From Tepidibacter mesophilus (lineage in GTDB: Bacteria; Bacillota; Clostridia; Peptostreptococcales; Peptostreptococcaceae): DNA of 64,000 nt. A program made the position numbers and the translations under genes. The notes below the pieces were generated by a model, which did not search any database, was not told where the DNA came from, and worked only from the letters and a program-made list of their open reading frames with translations. The DNA is taken from NCBI RefSeq assembly GCF_002724055.1, contig NZ_BDQY01000007.1:51371-115370 (forward strand), written 5' to 3'. Each line of letters opens with the position of its first letter. The first letter of the stretch is position 1. Of the stretch, positions 17,620 through 26,659 are shown piece by piece.

Positions 17620-18426
17620 TTATGACTGAAAAATCTCCAAAAGTTGCTTCGTATAATGATGTCTACTTTTATTGAATATATCTTTTCTATTAAATCGATC
17701 TACAATTATACCATCCTGCATGACCATCATTCTATGGCACATAAAATTTACTGCACTCAAATCATGAGAAATGAAAAAATAAGAGAGTTTAAACTCATCT
17801 TGAAGATCCTTTAGCAAGTTTAATACTCTAGCTTGAATAGATACATCAAGACTTGCAGTAGGTTCATCTAGGACAATAAGTTTTGGTTCAACACTTATAG
17901 CTCGAGCAATTATAACTCTTTGCTTTTGTCCTCCACTTAGTTCATGAGGATATGAATCTAAATACCTTGATGGTATTTGAACCATATCAAGAAGTGCCTT
18001 CGCTGTCTTTCTTCTATTATTTTTTATACCCTTTAAAAAAGAAGGTTCTATCCCAGGCTGATAATCCAAAGGTTCCATTAGTGAATCCATTATTTTAAGC
18101 TTAGAATTCAAGGAGGAAGATGGATTTTGGAATACGACTTGCATACTTCTCTGTTTTTGTCTAAGCATAGATTTTTTCATGTCACGAAGGGATTCTCCAT
18201 CAAACCATATTTCCCCTTTATCTATTTTTTCAAGCATGAGAATACATCTGGCAAGGGTACTCTTACCACTTCCACTTTCTCCTACAAGACCCATGCATTC
18301 ACCTTTTTTTATTGAAAAGGAGACTTCTTTTACAGCTAAATGTCCATTTGAATATTTTTTTACAATTCCATCAGCTACCAGTAAGTCCTTATGCATTCCA
18401 TCTTCTGCTATTTCATTATGATTCAT
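17620..18426 (-). CDS. Nickel/peptide-type ABC transporter ATP-binding protein (second ATPase)
   Basis: The 268-residue ATPase has Walker A GESGSGKSTLAR, signature LSGGQKQRVIIARAI, Walker B LIVLDEPTASLDVS and switch FISHDLS. The C-terminal tail is the oligopeptide type but short. It is the DppF/NikE-position ATPase that pairs with the preceding ATPase to drive import. It is the last gene of a five-gene operon; the ATG follows AAGGAG by nine bases. It belongs to a transporter behind a cobalamin riboswitch, so cobalt or a corrinoid is the likely cargo. Confidence 0.9.
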   Translation of the reverse strand: MNHNEIAEDGMHKDLLVADGIVKKYSNGHLAVKEVSFSIKKGECMGLVGESGSGKSTLARCILMLEKIDKGEIWFDGESLRDMKKSMLRQKQRSMQVVFQNPSSSLNSKLKIMDSLMEPLDYQPGIEPSFLKGIKNNRRKTAKALLDMVQIPSRYLDSYPHELSGGQKQRVIIARAISVEPKLIVLDEPTASLDVSIQARVLNLLKDLQDEFKLSYFFISHDLSAVNFMCHRMMVMQDGIIVDRFNRKDIFNKSRHHYTKQLLEIFQS

Positions 18427-18450
18427 ATACTAATTCTCCTTTTTCAAAAT

Positions 18451-19269
18451 TTATATGACTGAATATTCCTTCATAATATGCAATCGATTTGGTACATTAT
18501 GCATAGGAGGAATGGATGCAAAGAGATTTTTTGTATAAATATGTTCAGGATTATTTATAATTTTATTTTTGCTACCTATCTCTACTATTTTGCCCTGATA
18601 CATTATAGCTATCCTTGTTGCATAATTTTTTACACATCTCAAATCATGTGTTATAAACAGTAATGCACACTGTGTTTTTTCCTTTATCTCAAATAATAAC
18701 TTCAATATATTTGAGGTGGTAAGCGCATCCAATGCAGTTGTAGGCTCATCTGCTATCAAAAGTTTTGGTTTGAGAATTACAGCTTGTGCAATGGCTGCCC
18801 GTTGTAATTGACCTCCACTTAATTGAAATGGATAACTTCCAAATACTCTTTTTTCTTCCAATCCTACCTCATGTAGCCCCTTAAGAATTACCTTCTTCCG
18901 TTCTTCTTTAGGCATCTTAATATGGCATTTTATCATTTCATCAATTTGTTTCCCGATTTTTATAAATGGAGTAAATGCATTTTGATAATCTTGAAATATA
19001 TACCCAACCTCTTTTCCTCTTATTCTTTTCAACTCATTCTTACTAAGTTTTCTTATATCTATTCCATTAATTTTAATTTCTCCTGAAATAAGCTTTAAGT
19101 CTTCAGGTATCAAAAGTCCTACAGAGGATGATGTCACACTCTTTCCACTTCCACTTTCTCCTATAAGTGCAAACCATTCACCTTCTTTTATTGAAAAGCT
19201 TACATTATTTACTACAGGTCTTTCATCTTCATGGATTATTAAATTATTTATATGTAGAACACACATCAT
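18451..19269 (-). CDS. Nickel/peptide-type ABC transporter ATP-binding protein (first ATPase)
   Basis: The 272-residue DppD/NikD-type ATPase has Walker A GESGSGKSVTSSS, Q-loop IFQDYQNAFTPF, signature LSGGQLQRAAIAQAV, Walker B LLIADEPTTALD and switch ITHDLR. It is placed between the permease genes and the second ATPase gene, 24 bases from the latter. GGGGGGTG precedes the double ATG start. It supplies energy to the inner-membrane permease pair encoded just upstream. Confidence 0.9.
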   Translation of the reverse strand: MMCVLHINNLIIHEDERPVVNNVSFSIKEGEWFALIGESGSGKSVTSSSVGLLIPEDLKLISGEIKINGIDIRKLSKNELKRIRGKEVGYIFQDYQNAFTPFIKIGKQIDEMIKCHIKMPKEERKKVILKGLHEVGLEEKRVFGSYPFQLSGGQLQRAAIAQAVILKPKLLIADEPTTALDALTTSNILKLLFEIKEKTQCALLFITHDLRCVKNYATRIAIMYQGKIVEIGSKNKIINNPEHIYTKNLFASIPPMHNVPNRLHIMKEYSVI

Positions 19270-19282
19270 TACACCCCCCTTC

Positions 19283-20080
19283 TTAATCTCTAATCCTGTA
19301 TCGTCTGCTTATAGAATCACCAATTATATTTGCTCCAAGGACTACAGTCATTATAGCTAAACCTGGTGCAAACATTAAATGTGGAGCATTTTGAAAAAAA
19401 GTTCTTCCTTCATTTAGCATAGAACCCCATTCTGGATTGGGAGGTTGAACTCCTAATCCAATGTAAGAAAGAGAAGCAATCATTAATAATATTTTTCCCA
19501 TATCCATGGTTGCTACTGCCATAACATTTCCTACTACATGAGGCATAAGATGCTTAATAAGTATGGAAGTGAATCTTAATCCATTGATTTTCGCCATAGA
19601 AATATAATCTTTCATTTTTTCAGATTGAACTATACTTCTTGCTAGCCTTGCATAGCCAACCCATTTTACTACTACTATAGCAATTATAAGGTTAACGGTC
19701 CCTGCTCCTAGAATACCGCTCACTACTATTGCCACTATATAATCAGGGAATGCCAAAAACAAATCTATAACTCTCATAATTATCCAATCAACTTTTCCAC
19801 CTATATATCCTGATATTAATCCTACAGGAACTCCTATAAATAGTGCAATAACCAACACTATCATACCTGTAGTTATAGTTGTCCAAGCTCCAGCAAGTAT
19901 ACGTGAGAATACATCTCTGCCAAGATTATCTGTTCCGAGTAAGTGTTCAGCGCTAAGAGGTTGAAGCCTACTTCCCATATCTACTAAGTTTGGGTCATAT
20001 GGCATAAACATTTTTCCAATTATCATTGTCAATATAACAATACTAAAGAAAAGCACTGTAAAATTTATCTTAAATTTCAA
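19283..20080 (-). CDS. Nickel/peptide-type ABC transporter permease (NikC/DppC position)
   Basis: The 265-residue inner-membrane permease has about six helices, with the periplasmic start MPYDPNLVDMGSRLQPLSAEHLLGTD and the EAA-type loop around ARLARSIVQSEKMKDYISMAKINGL. It uses a TTG start at 20080, supported by AAGGAGGGGG upstream, and overlaps the preceding permease gene by 11 bases, so translation is coupled. It forms a heterodimeric channel with that permease. The five-gene order is typical for Opp/Dpp/Nik systems. Confidence 0.9.
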   Translation of the reverse strand: MKFKINFTVLFFSIVILTMIIGKMFMPYDPNLVDMGSRLQPLSAEHLLGTDNLGRDVFSRILAGAWTTITTGMIVLVIALFIGVPVGLISGYIGGKVDWIIMRVIDLFLAFPDYIVAIVVSGILGAGTVNLIIAIVVVKWVGYARLARSIVQSEKMKDYISMAKINGLRFTSILIKHLMPHVVGNVMAVATMDMGKILLMIASLSYIGLGVQPPNPEWGSMLNEGRTFFQNAPHLMFAPGLAIMTVVLGANIIGDSISRRYRIRD

Positions 20081-21017
20081 AATTATCCCCCTCCTTAATA
20101 GATATAGAAGGATCTATAAACCGATATGAAATATCAACAATTACATTAATCACAAAAACAATTCCTCCTATAAAAAGTATAAACCCTTGTACCATAGCAT
20201 AATCTCTTTTTACTATAGAATCAATTGCTAGCTTTCCCAATCCTGGGTAGGAGAATAAAACTTCAATAACTACAGTTCCACCCATAAGACTACCCATACT
20301 AAGACCAAAAACTGTAATAACAGGAATCAAACTATTTCTCAGAATATGAAGAAAAAATATTCTTTTATCTGATACTCCTCTTGCCCTTGCAGCTCTTATG
20401 AAATCCTGCTCCATACTATCAATTAAGCTGTTCTTTAAAAGTTTAATATAAGGAGGTGCCATAGATATTCCTAAAGTTATTGCAGGCAAAATTAGGTGTT
20501 TTACTCCTCCTATACCCATGGAAGGCAATAACTTAAGCTTTATAGCGAAAATATCAACCAATATAAATCCAAGCCAAAATCCCGGTACTGAAGATCCTAT
20601 GAGATTAAAAAGCTCACTAATTTTATTTATAAAACCATTTCTATAAAAAGCTGATGCTATACCTAAAGGAACAGCTATAATCGACATAACTATAAGAGAA
20701 GTCATAGCTAATATTAAAGTTGAAGGAAATGCCTCTACTATTCCACTTACAACAGATTTACCTGTCATAACTGAATTTCCAAAATCAAGTTTAATAACTT
20801 GTTTTAACCAAATAATATACTGAATCATCAATGGTCTATTTAATCCCATTGTTTCACGCAGCTGCTCTATATCTTTTTTTGAAGTAGCTATATCATCTAC
20901 ACGTAGCATACTCATTACAGGATCACCAGGCGCAAGTTTTACAATAATAAAACTAAAAAAAGATAGTAATAAAAAGAATAGTAATACTTTAAATAATTGA
21001 CGAGTGAAGTTTTTCAT
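20070..21017 (-). CDS. Nickel/peptide-type ABC transporter permease (NikB/DppB position)
   Basis: This is a 315-residue inner-membrane permease of the DppB family. Its N-terminal helix is followed by VKLAPGDPVMSML and LRETMGLNRPLMIQYIIWL, and the EAA-type loop lies around FIRAARARGVSDKRI. The ATG at 21017 shares bases with the TGA stop of the binding-protein gene (TGATG), so translation is coupled; this overlap also shows that TGA is a true stop in this genome. It partners with the downstream permease. Confidence 0.9.
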   Translation of the reverse strand: MKNFTRQLFKVLLFFLLLSFFSFIIVKLAPGDPVMSMLRVDDIATSKKDIEQLRETMGLNRPLMIQYIIWLKQVIKLDFGNSVMTGKSVVSGIVEAFPSTLILAMTSLIVMSIIAVPLGIASAFYRNGFINKISELFNLIGSSVPGFWLGFILVDIFAIKLKLLPSMGIGGVKHLILPAITLGISMAPPYIKLLKNSLIDSMEQDFIRAARARGVSDKRIFFLHILRNSLIPVITVFGLSMGSLMGGTVVIEVLFSYPGLGKLAIDSIVKRDYAMVQGFILFIGGIVFVINVIVDISYRFIDPSISIKEGDNFEI

Positions 21018-22564
21018 CACTTCACATCCAAATCTTTTGTTATCATATAATATTCACTTATTGAGGTAGTCCAACCACTTATACGTTTATTATTGTATGC
21101 TGACGTTATATTTGGATAGACTATGAATGAATTATAATTTTCTTTATTTATTAGTTCAACAGCTTCTTTAGCAAACTCATTTCTTTCTTTTTCATCTGTA
21201 CATTTATTGAATTTGTCTATTATAGTTGTTAACTTTGTATCATTTATATGTCCATGATTTTGAACCCCTTCAGGTGCAAATGCAGCATTTAGAAAATAAC
21301 TTGCATCTCCTCTTGGTGCTGTAAGTAATGAATATACAGAAATATCCCAATCATTATTTGTATTTAAGTATTCATCAATATTTTCAGCTATATATATATC
21401 CATTTCTATACCTATTTTTTTAGCATTAGATTGAATTATTTGTGCAATCTGTGGTAATTCCGGTCTCGACGCATATGTAACTATTTTCATTTTTAATGGC
21501 TTACCATTTATTGATACCTTACCATTGGATACAGTTAAACCAGCCTTTTTAAAATTAGAAAGCGCCTTATCTAGTCCAAATTCGCCTTTTTCATAGTCTA
21601 CAGCAAAAGGAAATTTTTCTAGAAAAGGTCCATAAGCTGGACTTGCCTGACCTGCCATTATAGTATCAACAATTTCTTTTCTATTAATCAGTGCATTTAA
21701 ACCCTTTCTAAACTCATTGATATCCATATTAGATTTTTTCATATTATATATAATTTCATGAGAACGCAGACTAGCTACACTGTCAACTGTTATATCAGAA
21801 TTATTTTTAAGTATGTCTATGGATTCTGAAGCAGGTTTGAAAATAATATCTGCATATCCTGACTGTAAAGCTTGAAGCCTTGCATTTGCATCTTCATTAA
21901 ATTCAAAATTTACCCTGTCTAGTTTTACTTCTCCATCCCAGTATTTGTTATTTTTCACCAACTGTATAGATGCATTTGGATGGAAACTTTCAACTTTGAA
22001 AGGTCCTGTTCCTATAGGTTTTGTATCCAAGTCTGGAGCATTTACATCTATAATAGCTGTATTAGGATGTACAAATTCTGATGGAAAAGACAGATTTGGC
22101 TCTTTTATAACAATGTTGAGAATCTGTCCGTTTGCTTCCACTGATTCTATATTGAGCACATTTTTTATTCCTGCATTTTTTTCTATAACTGATTCAATAT
22201 TTGACTTTACCATGTTTGCATTTAATACAGTTCCATTATGAAAAGTAACACCATCTCTCACCTTAAATTGCCAATGCTTTGCATCTTCACTTTTCCAGCT
22301 TTCAAGTAGCCATGGCTTAAGGGTCAAATCTTCATCTATTTTTACAAGGGTCTCCACAATACCCGCTCTAAGAGGTATATACGATTTCTCTATATGTGGG
22401 TTTAGGGTATTTGCTGAAAATACAAATAAGTATGTTGCCTTTTTTTCCTCTATATTTTTATCAGTCCCATTATCTCCTATATTTTTTGAACTTACACAGC
22501 CTGAAATAGCCATTGTTATTAGAAACAGCATGAGTAAAATACTTGCTATTTTTTTTGTTTTCAT
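21017..22564 (-). CDS. Nickel/peptide-type ABC solute-binding lipoprotein, cobalamin-riboswitch regulated
   Basis: The 515-residue lipoprotein has a signal peptide with lipobox AISGC (Cys about 22). The family-5 signature AKHWQFKVRDGVTFHNGTVLNANMV and LNALINRKEIVDTIM place it in the peptide/nickel binding group. It is the first gene after a cobalamin riboswitch and its terminator, so it is shut off when B12 is abundant. This predicts that it binds cobalt, a cobalt chelate or a corrinoid instead of peptides; residues alone do not settle this. GGAGG lies eight bases before the ATG. The window also encodes a B12-dependent glycerol dehydratase. Confidence 0.88.
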   Translation of the reverse strand: MKTKKIASILLMLFLITMAISGCVSSKNIGDNGTDKNIEEKKATYLFVFSANTLNPHIEKSYIPLRAGIVETLVKIDEDLTLKPWLLESWKSEDAKHWQFKVRDGVTFHNGTVLNANMVKSNIESVIEKNAGIKNVLNIESVEANGQILNIVIKEPNLSFPSEFVHPNTAIIDVNAPDLDTKPIGTGPFKVESFHPNASIQLVKNNKYWDGEVKLDRVNFEFNEDANARLQALQSGYADIIFKPASESIDILKNNSDITVDSVASLRSHEIIYNMKKSNMDINEFRKGLNALINRKEIVDTIMAGQASPAYGPFLEKFPFAVDYEKGEFGLDKALSNFKKAGLTVSNGKVSINGKPLKMKIVTYASRPELPQIAQIIQSNAKKIGIEMDIYIAENIDEYLNTNNDWDISVYSLLTAPRGDASYFLNAAFAPEGVQNHGHINDTKLTTIIDKFNKCTDEKERNEFAKEAVELINKENYNSFIVYPNITSAYNNKRISGWTTSISEYYMITKDLDVK

Positions 22565-22738
22565 TTAAAAATCCTCCAATACTAAAAAAAATTTAATAAG
22601 ACTTTTTATCATATTATTATAACGGTTTCTCAAATAATAATTACTATACCCCCTTACTTCGTAAAATTTGTTCTTTATCAACGAGACCATCAAGAAATTA
22701 TACTTATTCTTTTTTGTTAAATTTTTATGTATTTTTAA

Positions 22739-22778
22739 CTATAAAAAAACACACCCCTAGAGAGTGTGTTTTTTATAG
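22739..22778 (-). terminator. Expression-platform terminator of the cobalamin riboswitch
   Basis: The stem CTATAAAAAACACAC and its complement encloses a nine-base loop and ends in a T-run on the minus strand. It lies between the aptamer and the first structural gene. An upstream hairpin, ATAGTATAT/ATATACTAT (about 22775-22796), overlaps its 5' arm and could act as the competing antiterminator. Confidence 0.75.
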
Positions 22779-22833
22779 TATATCAAGATATACTATAAAA
22801 TGCTAAACCTCCCTCCGAAGTTTTACGTAAATT

Positions 22834-22987
22834 AATTTAAGGCAGGTATCCTGGCTCACATTCATCCTACTATTCACCTTCCCGTCATATTTAAACAGTG
22901 GTATATGAATTTCGTCATGCTTACAGTAGCGGGGGCTGCAAAGGCTTTACACCTCTTTCCCTATTCTCTCCTTAGAGCACCTTAAAT
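22834..22987 (-). promoter_or_regulatory. Cobalamin (adenosylcobalamin) riboswitch
   Basis: Read on the minus strand, the aptamer shows the B12-box hallmarks in order: P1 AATTTAAGG pairing with CCTTAAATT, then GCAGCCCCCGCTACTGT, GACGGGAAGGTGAATA and, at the 3' end, GAGCCAGGATACCTGCC. It precedes the five-gene nickel/peptide-type ABC operon and a terminator. In this family ligand binding favours the terminator and lowers expression. Confidence 0.95.
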
Positions 22988-23036
22988 TTTTTCTTCATTC
23001 AATTATTATCTAATTATCTATGTATTCCTACTAAAG

Positions 23037-23065
23037 AGATTATCAATTATGTATTATTTTGTCAA
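23037..23065 (-). promoter_or_regulatory. Candidate promoter of the cobalamin-riboswitch operon
   Basis: TTGACA (23060-23065) lies 17 bp upstream of TAATCT (23037-23042) on the minus strand, about 50 bases before the aptamer begins. The -35 is perfect; the -10 is weak. Confidence 0.5.
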
Positions 23066-23094
23066 TATTTTGTTAATTTTCCATAAAATTTCTT

Positions 23095-23559
23095 TTATTC
23101 TAATATATTCTTTTCCATATGTACAGTTTCTTCTTCATTGCTCTCTTCTATTTTTATTAAAAACCCAGTTTTTTTCCAAAAATCAAATCCACCAGGAAGA
23201 TGTTTATGAGTATGTAAATAAATTATTTCATATTCACTATTTTTACAAAATTTAACTATTTCATTAAAAAGAAGAGATCCAATTCCCTTTCTTCTTAAAT
23301 TTTCTTTAATGTAACACCTTCCTAATTCTGCTGTTTTATATGCATCATAAATTCCCTTTATTGCTTCAATTCTCTCTTCATATTGACGGACAGCTATAGT
23401 TCCAATTAAGTTATTGTCTTTGTCAAATGCCCCTACAAGTGTATTTCTTGCTTCATTTATGTATACTCTTTCCATATTTATAATATCATTATGATATAGT
23501 GGATTTTCATCATATCCATACAATTTTTTTATCATTTCAAATAAGAAGTTTTGAGCCAT
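23095..23559 (-). CDS. GNAT family N-acetyltransferase (N-terminus probably longer)
   Basis: The 154-residue acetyltransferase has the acetyl-CoA loop RRKGIGSLLFNEIVKFC near residues 91-107 and the C-terminal IIYLHTHKHLPGGFDFWKKTGF strand-helix-strand. It transfers acetyl from acetyl-CoA to an unknown amine. The first ATG (23559) starts inside the first helix. The same frame runs upstream through FVRKIEIEDIA, which is the first beta strand of GNAT folds, and no ATG, GTG or TTG is available there. An ATT at 23613 lies five bases after GGAAGGTG, so an AUU start is plausible and would add 18 residues. Confidence 0.8.
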   Translation of the reverse strand: MAQNFLFEMIKKLYGYDENPLYHNDIINMERVYINEARNTLVGAFDKDNNLIGTIAVRQYEERIEAIKGIYDAYKTAELGRCYIKENLRRKGIGSLLFNEIVKFCKNSEYEIIYLHTHKHLPGGFDFWKKTGFLIKIEESNEEETVHMEKNILE

Positions 23560-23613
23560 TGCTATATCTTCTATCTCTATCTTTCTAACAAAAATACAAT
23601 CTCTATTTATAAT

Positions 23614-24013
23614 ACGATCACCTTCCCTATGGTTTCTACTCTTTTATTGAACTTTCTTCTATCATCTAATACTATAATTAGAAAAAAAGAATATAATAAT
23701 TTTTCCAAATAAGAATGACTTATCTTTTCTATATTTTCGCAAAATAAAAAACCACAAAAATTATACAACTTATTCACAAGCTACATAACCTTCATGGTTT
23801 ATATATATAATTCATATTTTATTTTGTAAAGTTTAAACTTATTATAAAATATATGATATTATTTTGTTAACTTTTTTCTAATAAAATCCAGGATAAACTT
23901 ATAAATATAGAAAACAACTGTAAATTTAAGGTATAATTAAGAATTATATACTATATTTATATATATTAGTTTTTTGATAAGTTATTTTAAAAAATATATT
24001 AAAGGGGTTAATT
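23614..24013. other. AT-rich divergent intergenic region
   Basis: It separates the leftward GNAT gene from the rightward ABC exporter operon. A TATAAT at about 23931 could serve the exporter genes, but no good -35 accompanies it. I see no repeat, structured RNA or small gene. Confidence 0.5.
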
Positions 24014-24736
24014 ATGATAGAACTTAAAAATATAAGTAAGAAATATGGAGATTTTAATGCTGTTAAAAATATTGATTTAAAAATAAATAAAGGAGAAGTT
24101 TTTGGTTTTCTTGGTCCTAATGGTGCTGGAAAAACTACTACATTAAAAATGATTACAGGAGTTCTCAAATCAACTAGTGGAGATATTTTAATAAACAACA
24201 TAGACATAAACAAAAATTTAATAGAAGCTAAAAAACAATTTGGATTCGTTCCAGATAGTCCTGACATATTTTTAAAGCTTACTGGAATAGAATACTTAAA
24301 TTTCATTGCAGACATCTATAATGTAAACAAAGCAGACAGAGAAAAAAGAATAGAAGAATTAAGTGAAAAATTTGAAATAAAATCAGCTTTAAATGATAAA
24401 ATACAAAGTTACTCTCATGGTATGAGACAAAAAATAGTTATTACTGGAGTATTGCTACATAAGCCTCCACTTTGGATATTAGATGAACCTATGACAGGAC
24501 TAGATCCTAAATCAGCCCATATTCTTAAAATCATGATGAGAGAACATGTTAATGAAGGAAATACAGTTCTATTTTCTACCCATGTCCTAGAAGTAGCAGA
24601 AAAAATTTGTGATAGAGTAGCAATAATTAATAAAGGTGAGATATTGTTTTGCGGCAATTTAAATGAAATGAAAATGCAATTTCAAGAAGATAGTTCCTTA
24701 GAAAAAATGTTTTTGGAGATTACTGAAAATGAATAG
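24014..24736 (+). CDS. ABC-2 type exporter ATP-binding protein
   Basis: The 240-residue ATPase has Walker A GPNGAGKTT, the signature region SYSHGMRQKIVITGVLL (a variant, SHGMRQ in place of SGGQ, usual for ABC-2 exporters), Walker B LWILDEPMTGLD and switch FSTHVLE. It forms an operon with the following membrane gene, which its end overlaps by eight bases. This ATPase class drives export of drugs, peptides or lipids. Nothing in the neighbourhood identifies the cargo. AAGGGG precedes the start by seven bases. Confidence 0.9.
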   Translation: MIELKNISKKYGDFNAVKNIDLKINKGEVFGFLGPNGAGKTTTLKMITGVLKSTSGDILINNIDINKNLIEAKKQFGFVPDSPDIFLKLTGIEYLNFIADIYNVNKADREKRIEELSEKFEIKSALNDKIQSYSHGMRQKIVITGVLLHKPPLWILDEPMTGLDPKSAHILKIMMREHVNEGNTVLFSTHVLEVAEKICDRVAIINKGEILFCGNLNEMKMQFQEDSSLEKMFLEITENE

Positions 24737-26384
24737 CTTCTTAGGTCTATTAAAAGTATTATTTAAAACCAGTACAGGTTTCTTAAATGATAGAACTAAA
24801 CGCAAAAACAATAAATATCTTATTTATGTTATTTATATTGTACTTGGATTCATAATAATGTCTCCTACTATAAAGATCATTTCTGCTATCTATGATTTGT
24901 TAAAAAAACAAGGTCTTGAAATTTATTTATTGCAATTTGGATTCTCTGCTACTAGTATGGTTATTATTCTTTATAGTGTATTTTACGTTATGGGATCATT
25001 CTATTTTTCCCAAGACATAGAAAACTATTTACATCTTCCTATTAAACCTTATAAACTATTGACTGGAAAATTTATAATAGTTTTAGTCAATCAATATATA
25101 ATGGAATTCTTATTTTTAATACCTATGGTTATTTTATTTGGTATTAAAGGTGATTTTGGATTTATATATTATTTATATAGTATAATTATATTTTTACTGT
25201 TTCCTATTGTTCCTCTTTGTTTTGCATCCATTATATCAATGATTATAATGAGATTTTCTAGCTTCTCAAAAAGAAAAGATTTATTTAAGCTAATAAGTGG
25301 ATTACTATCACTTTTATTTGCAATAGGAATCAATATGTTAGTTAGAGAAAGCTTCAAAGTAGAAGCTGGTGCAAATTTTATATTTAACGCTATCGACGAA
25401 AAAAACTTCTTTCTTAATATAATTCTCAATATATTTACACAAACAAAGTTGTATGCTTATACTCTAACAAACAGTTCAAGCATTAATGGATTATTAGGAC
25501 TAAGTGGACTAATCATATCTAGCTTGATATCAATTGCTATATTTATGATATTAGGTGAACTTTTATATTTAAAAGGCATTGTAGGTTTAAATGAGATTAA
25601 TAAAACTAAAAAAAGAAAAAATGGAAATATAAGTAGAAATATAGCTACAAAGTCCCCTATTAAATCATATGTTTTAATGGAGATTAAAACAATAATTAGA
25701 ACTCCTCAAATCTTAATATATGGTGCTTTAACCAGCACAATATGGTCTCTTTATATTGTTATATATCCAATAATTTCAGATGGAAACCTTTTGACTATAA
25801 GCAATTGGGTTAATAATTCTAAAAACATAGGAATAAGTTTAGTTTTTTTTATGGGTATTACTATATTTTTCTTATGTACAAATCCAATATTCTATACTCC
25901 AATATCTAGAGATGGAAGAAGATTTTATTTGAATAAATTTATACCATTTTCATATAAAAATCAAATAAAAAGTAAAATAATAGTAAGTAGTATAATAGGT
26001 TTATTCAATATATTTATTTATACTATAGTGTTGATTATATTAAAACTATCTTTTAGCTTTATAGTTTCGTATGTTTTAACCTCTATACCAGTTGCAATAT
26101 TTATATCTATGCATGGATTATCTGCTGATTTAGATGGACCAAAACTTGATTGGGATAGCGAAAATGAAATATTTAAAAATAACTTTAAGGGTTTAATAAT
26201 GTCTATACTAAATTTAGTTTTAGTTCTTAGTATTTACATCATCTTAAAGATCACTTCTATTTTTATATCAGTTAATTTATTCATGGGGGTTGCAGTTATT
26301 TCAATAGCTTATATTGTTATTGGAAAGATTATGATTAATAAAATATTAAAAGATAAAATTAAATTGTATGAAGAGTTACATTAA
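24729..26384 (+). CDS. ABC-2 type exporter permease
   Basis: The 551-residue protein has about 12 hydrophobic segments in two halves, joined by a basic cytosolic stretch (NKTKKRKNGNISRN, near residue 290-303). Length and layout match the large permease family that pairs with a single ATPase in Firmicutes exporters. The start overlaps the ATPase gene. The palindromic element downstream could act as its terminator. The cargo is unknown. Confidence 0.82.
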   Translation: MNSFLGLLKVLFKTSTGFLNDRTKRKNNKYLIYVIYIVLGFIIMSPTIKIISAIYDLLKKQGLEIYLLQFGFSATSMVIILYSVFYVMGSFYFSQDIENYLHLPIKPYKLLTGKFIIVLVNQYIMEFLFLIPMVILFGIKGDFGFIYYLYSIIIFLLFPIVPLCFASIISMIIMRFSSFSKRKDLFKLISGLLSLLFAIGINMLVRESFKVEAGANFIFNAIDEKNFFLNIILNIFTQTKLYAYTLTNSSSINGLLGLSGLIISSLISIAIFMILGELLYLKGIVGLNEINKTKKRKNGNISRNIATKSPIKSYVLMEIKTIIRTPQILIYGALTSTIWSLYIVIYPIISDGNLLTISNWVNNSKNIGISLVFFMGITIFFLCTNPIFYTPISRDGRRFYLNKFIPFSYKNQIKSKIIVSSIIGLFNIFIYTIVLIILKLSFSFIVSYVLTSIPVAIFISMHGLSADLDGPKLDWDSENEIFKNNFKGLIMSILNLVLVLSIYIILKITSIFISVNLFMGVAVISIAYIVIGKIMINKILKDKIKLYEELH

Positions 26385-26402
26385 AATAAAAATCTGAACT
26401 TA

Positions 26403-26606
26403 CAAAATAAATGACATTAAAATATTAGCGAATGATTTAAATATTTTTGTATAAAACTTGAATTACAACGTTTGAATATCCGTTAAGAAAGTTCTTTGTT
26501 TGAACGTTAGAGAGTTTAGAACTTTTAGGATATTCAATAAGATGTAATTCTTAGTTTTATTAAAAATATTTACCCCATTAGCGGTATTTTAATGTCATTT
26601 ATTTTG
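26403..26606. repeat. 204-bp palindromic element (MITE-like or long-hairpin terminator)
   Basis: The first and last 22 bases are perfect inverted repeats (CAAAATAAATGACATTAAAA and two more bases). Similarity continues inward through most of the element: TAAATATTTTT, AATTACA, TTGAATATCC and AAGTTC occur in both arms, leaving a loop of about 25 bases. There is no ORF inside. No clear target-site duplication flanks it. It fills the space between the convergent exporter and HAD genes. It may be a non-autonomous mobile element or a folded RNA that ends both transcripts. Confidence 0.7.
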
Positions 26607-26659
26607 GGATTAAACCTATATTTACTTCTGTTCATATATAAAAGCTAGGTGAATATTTT

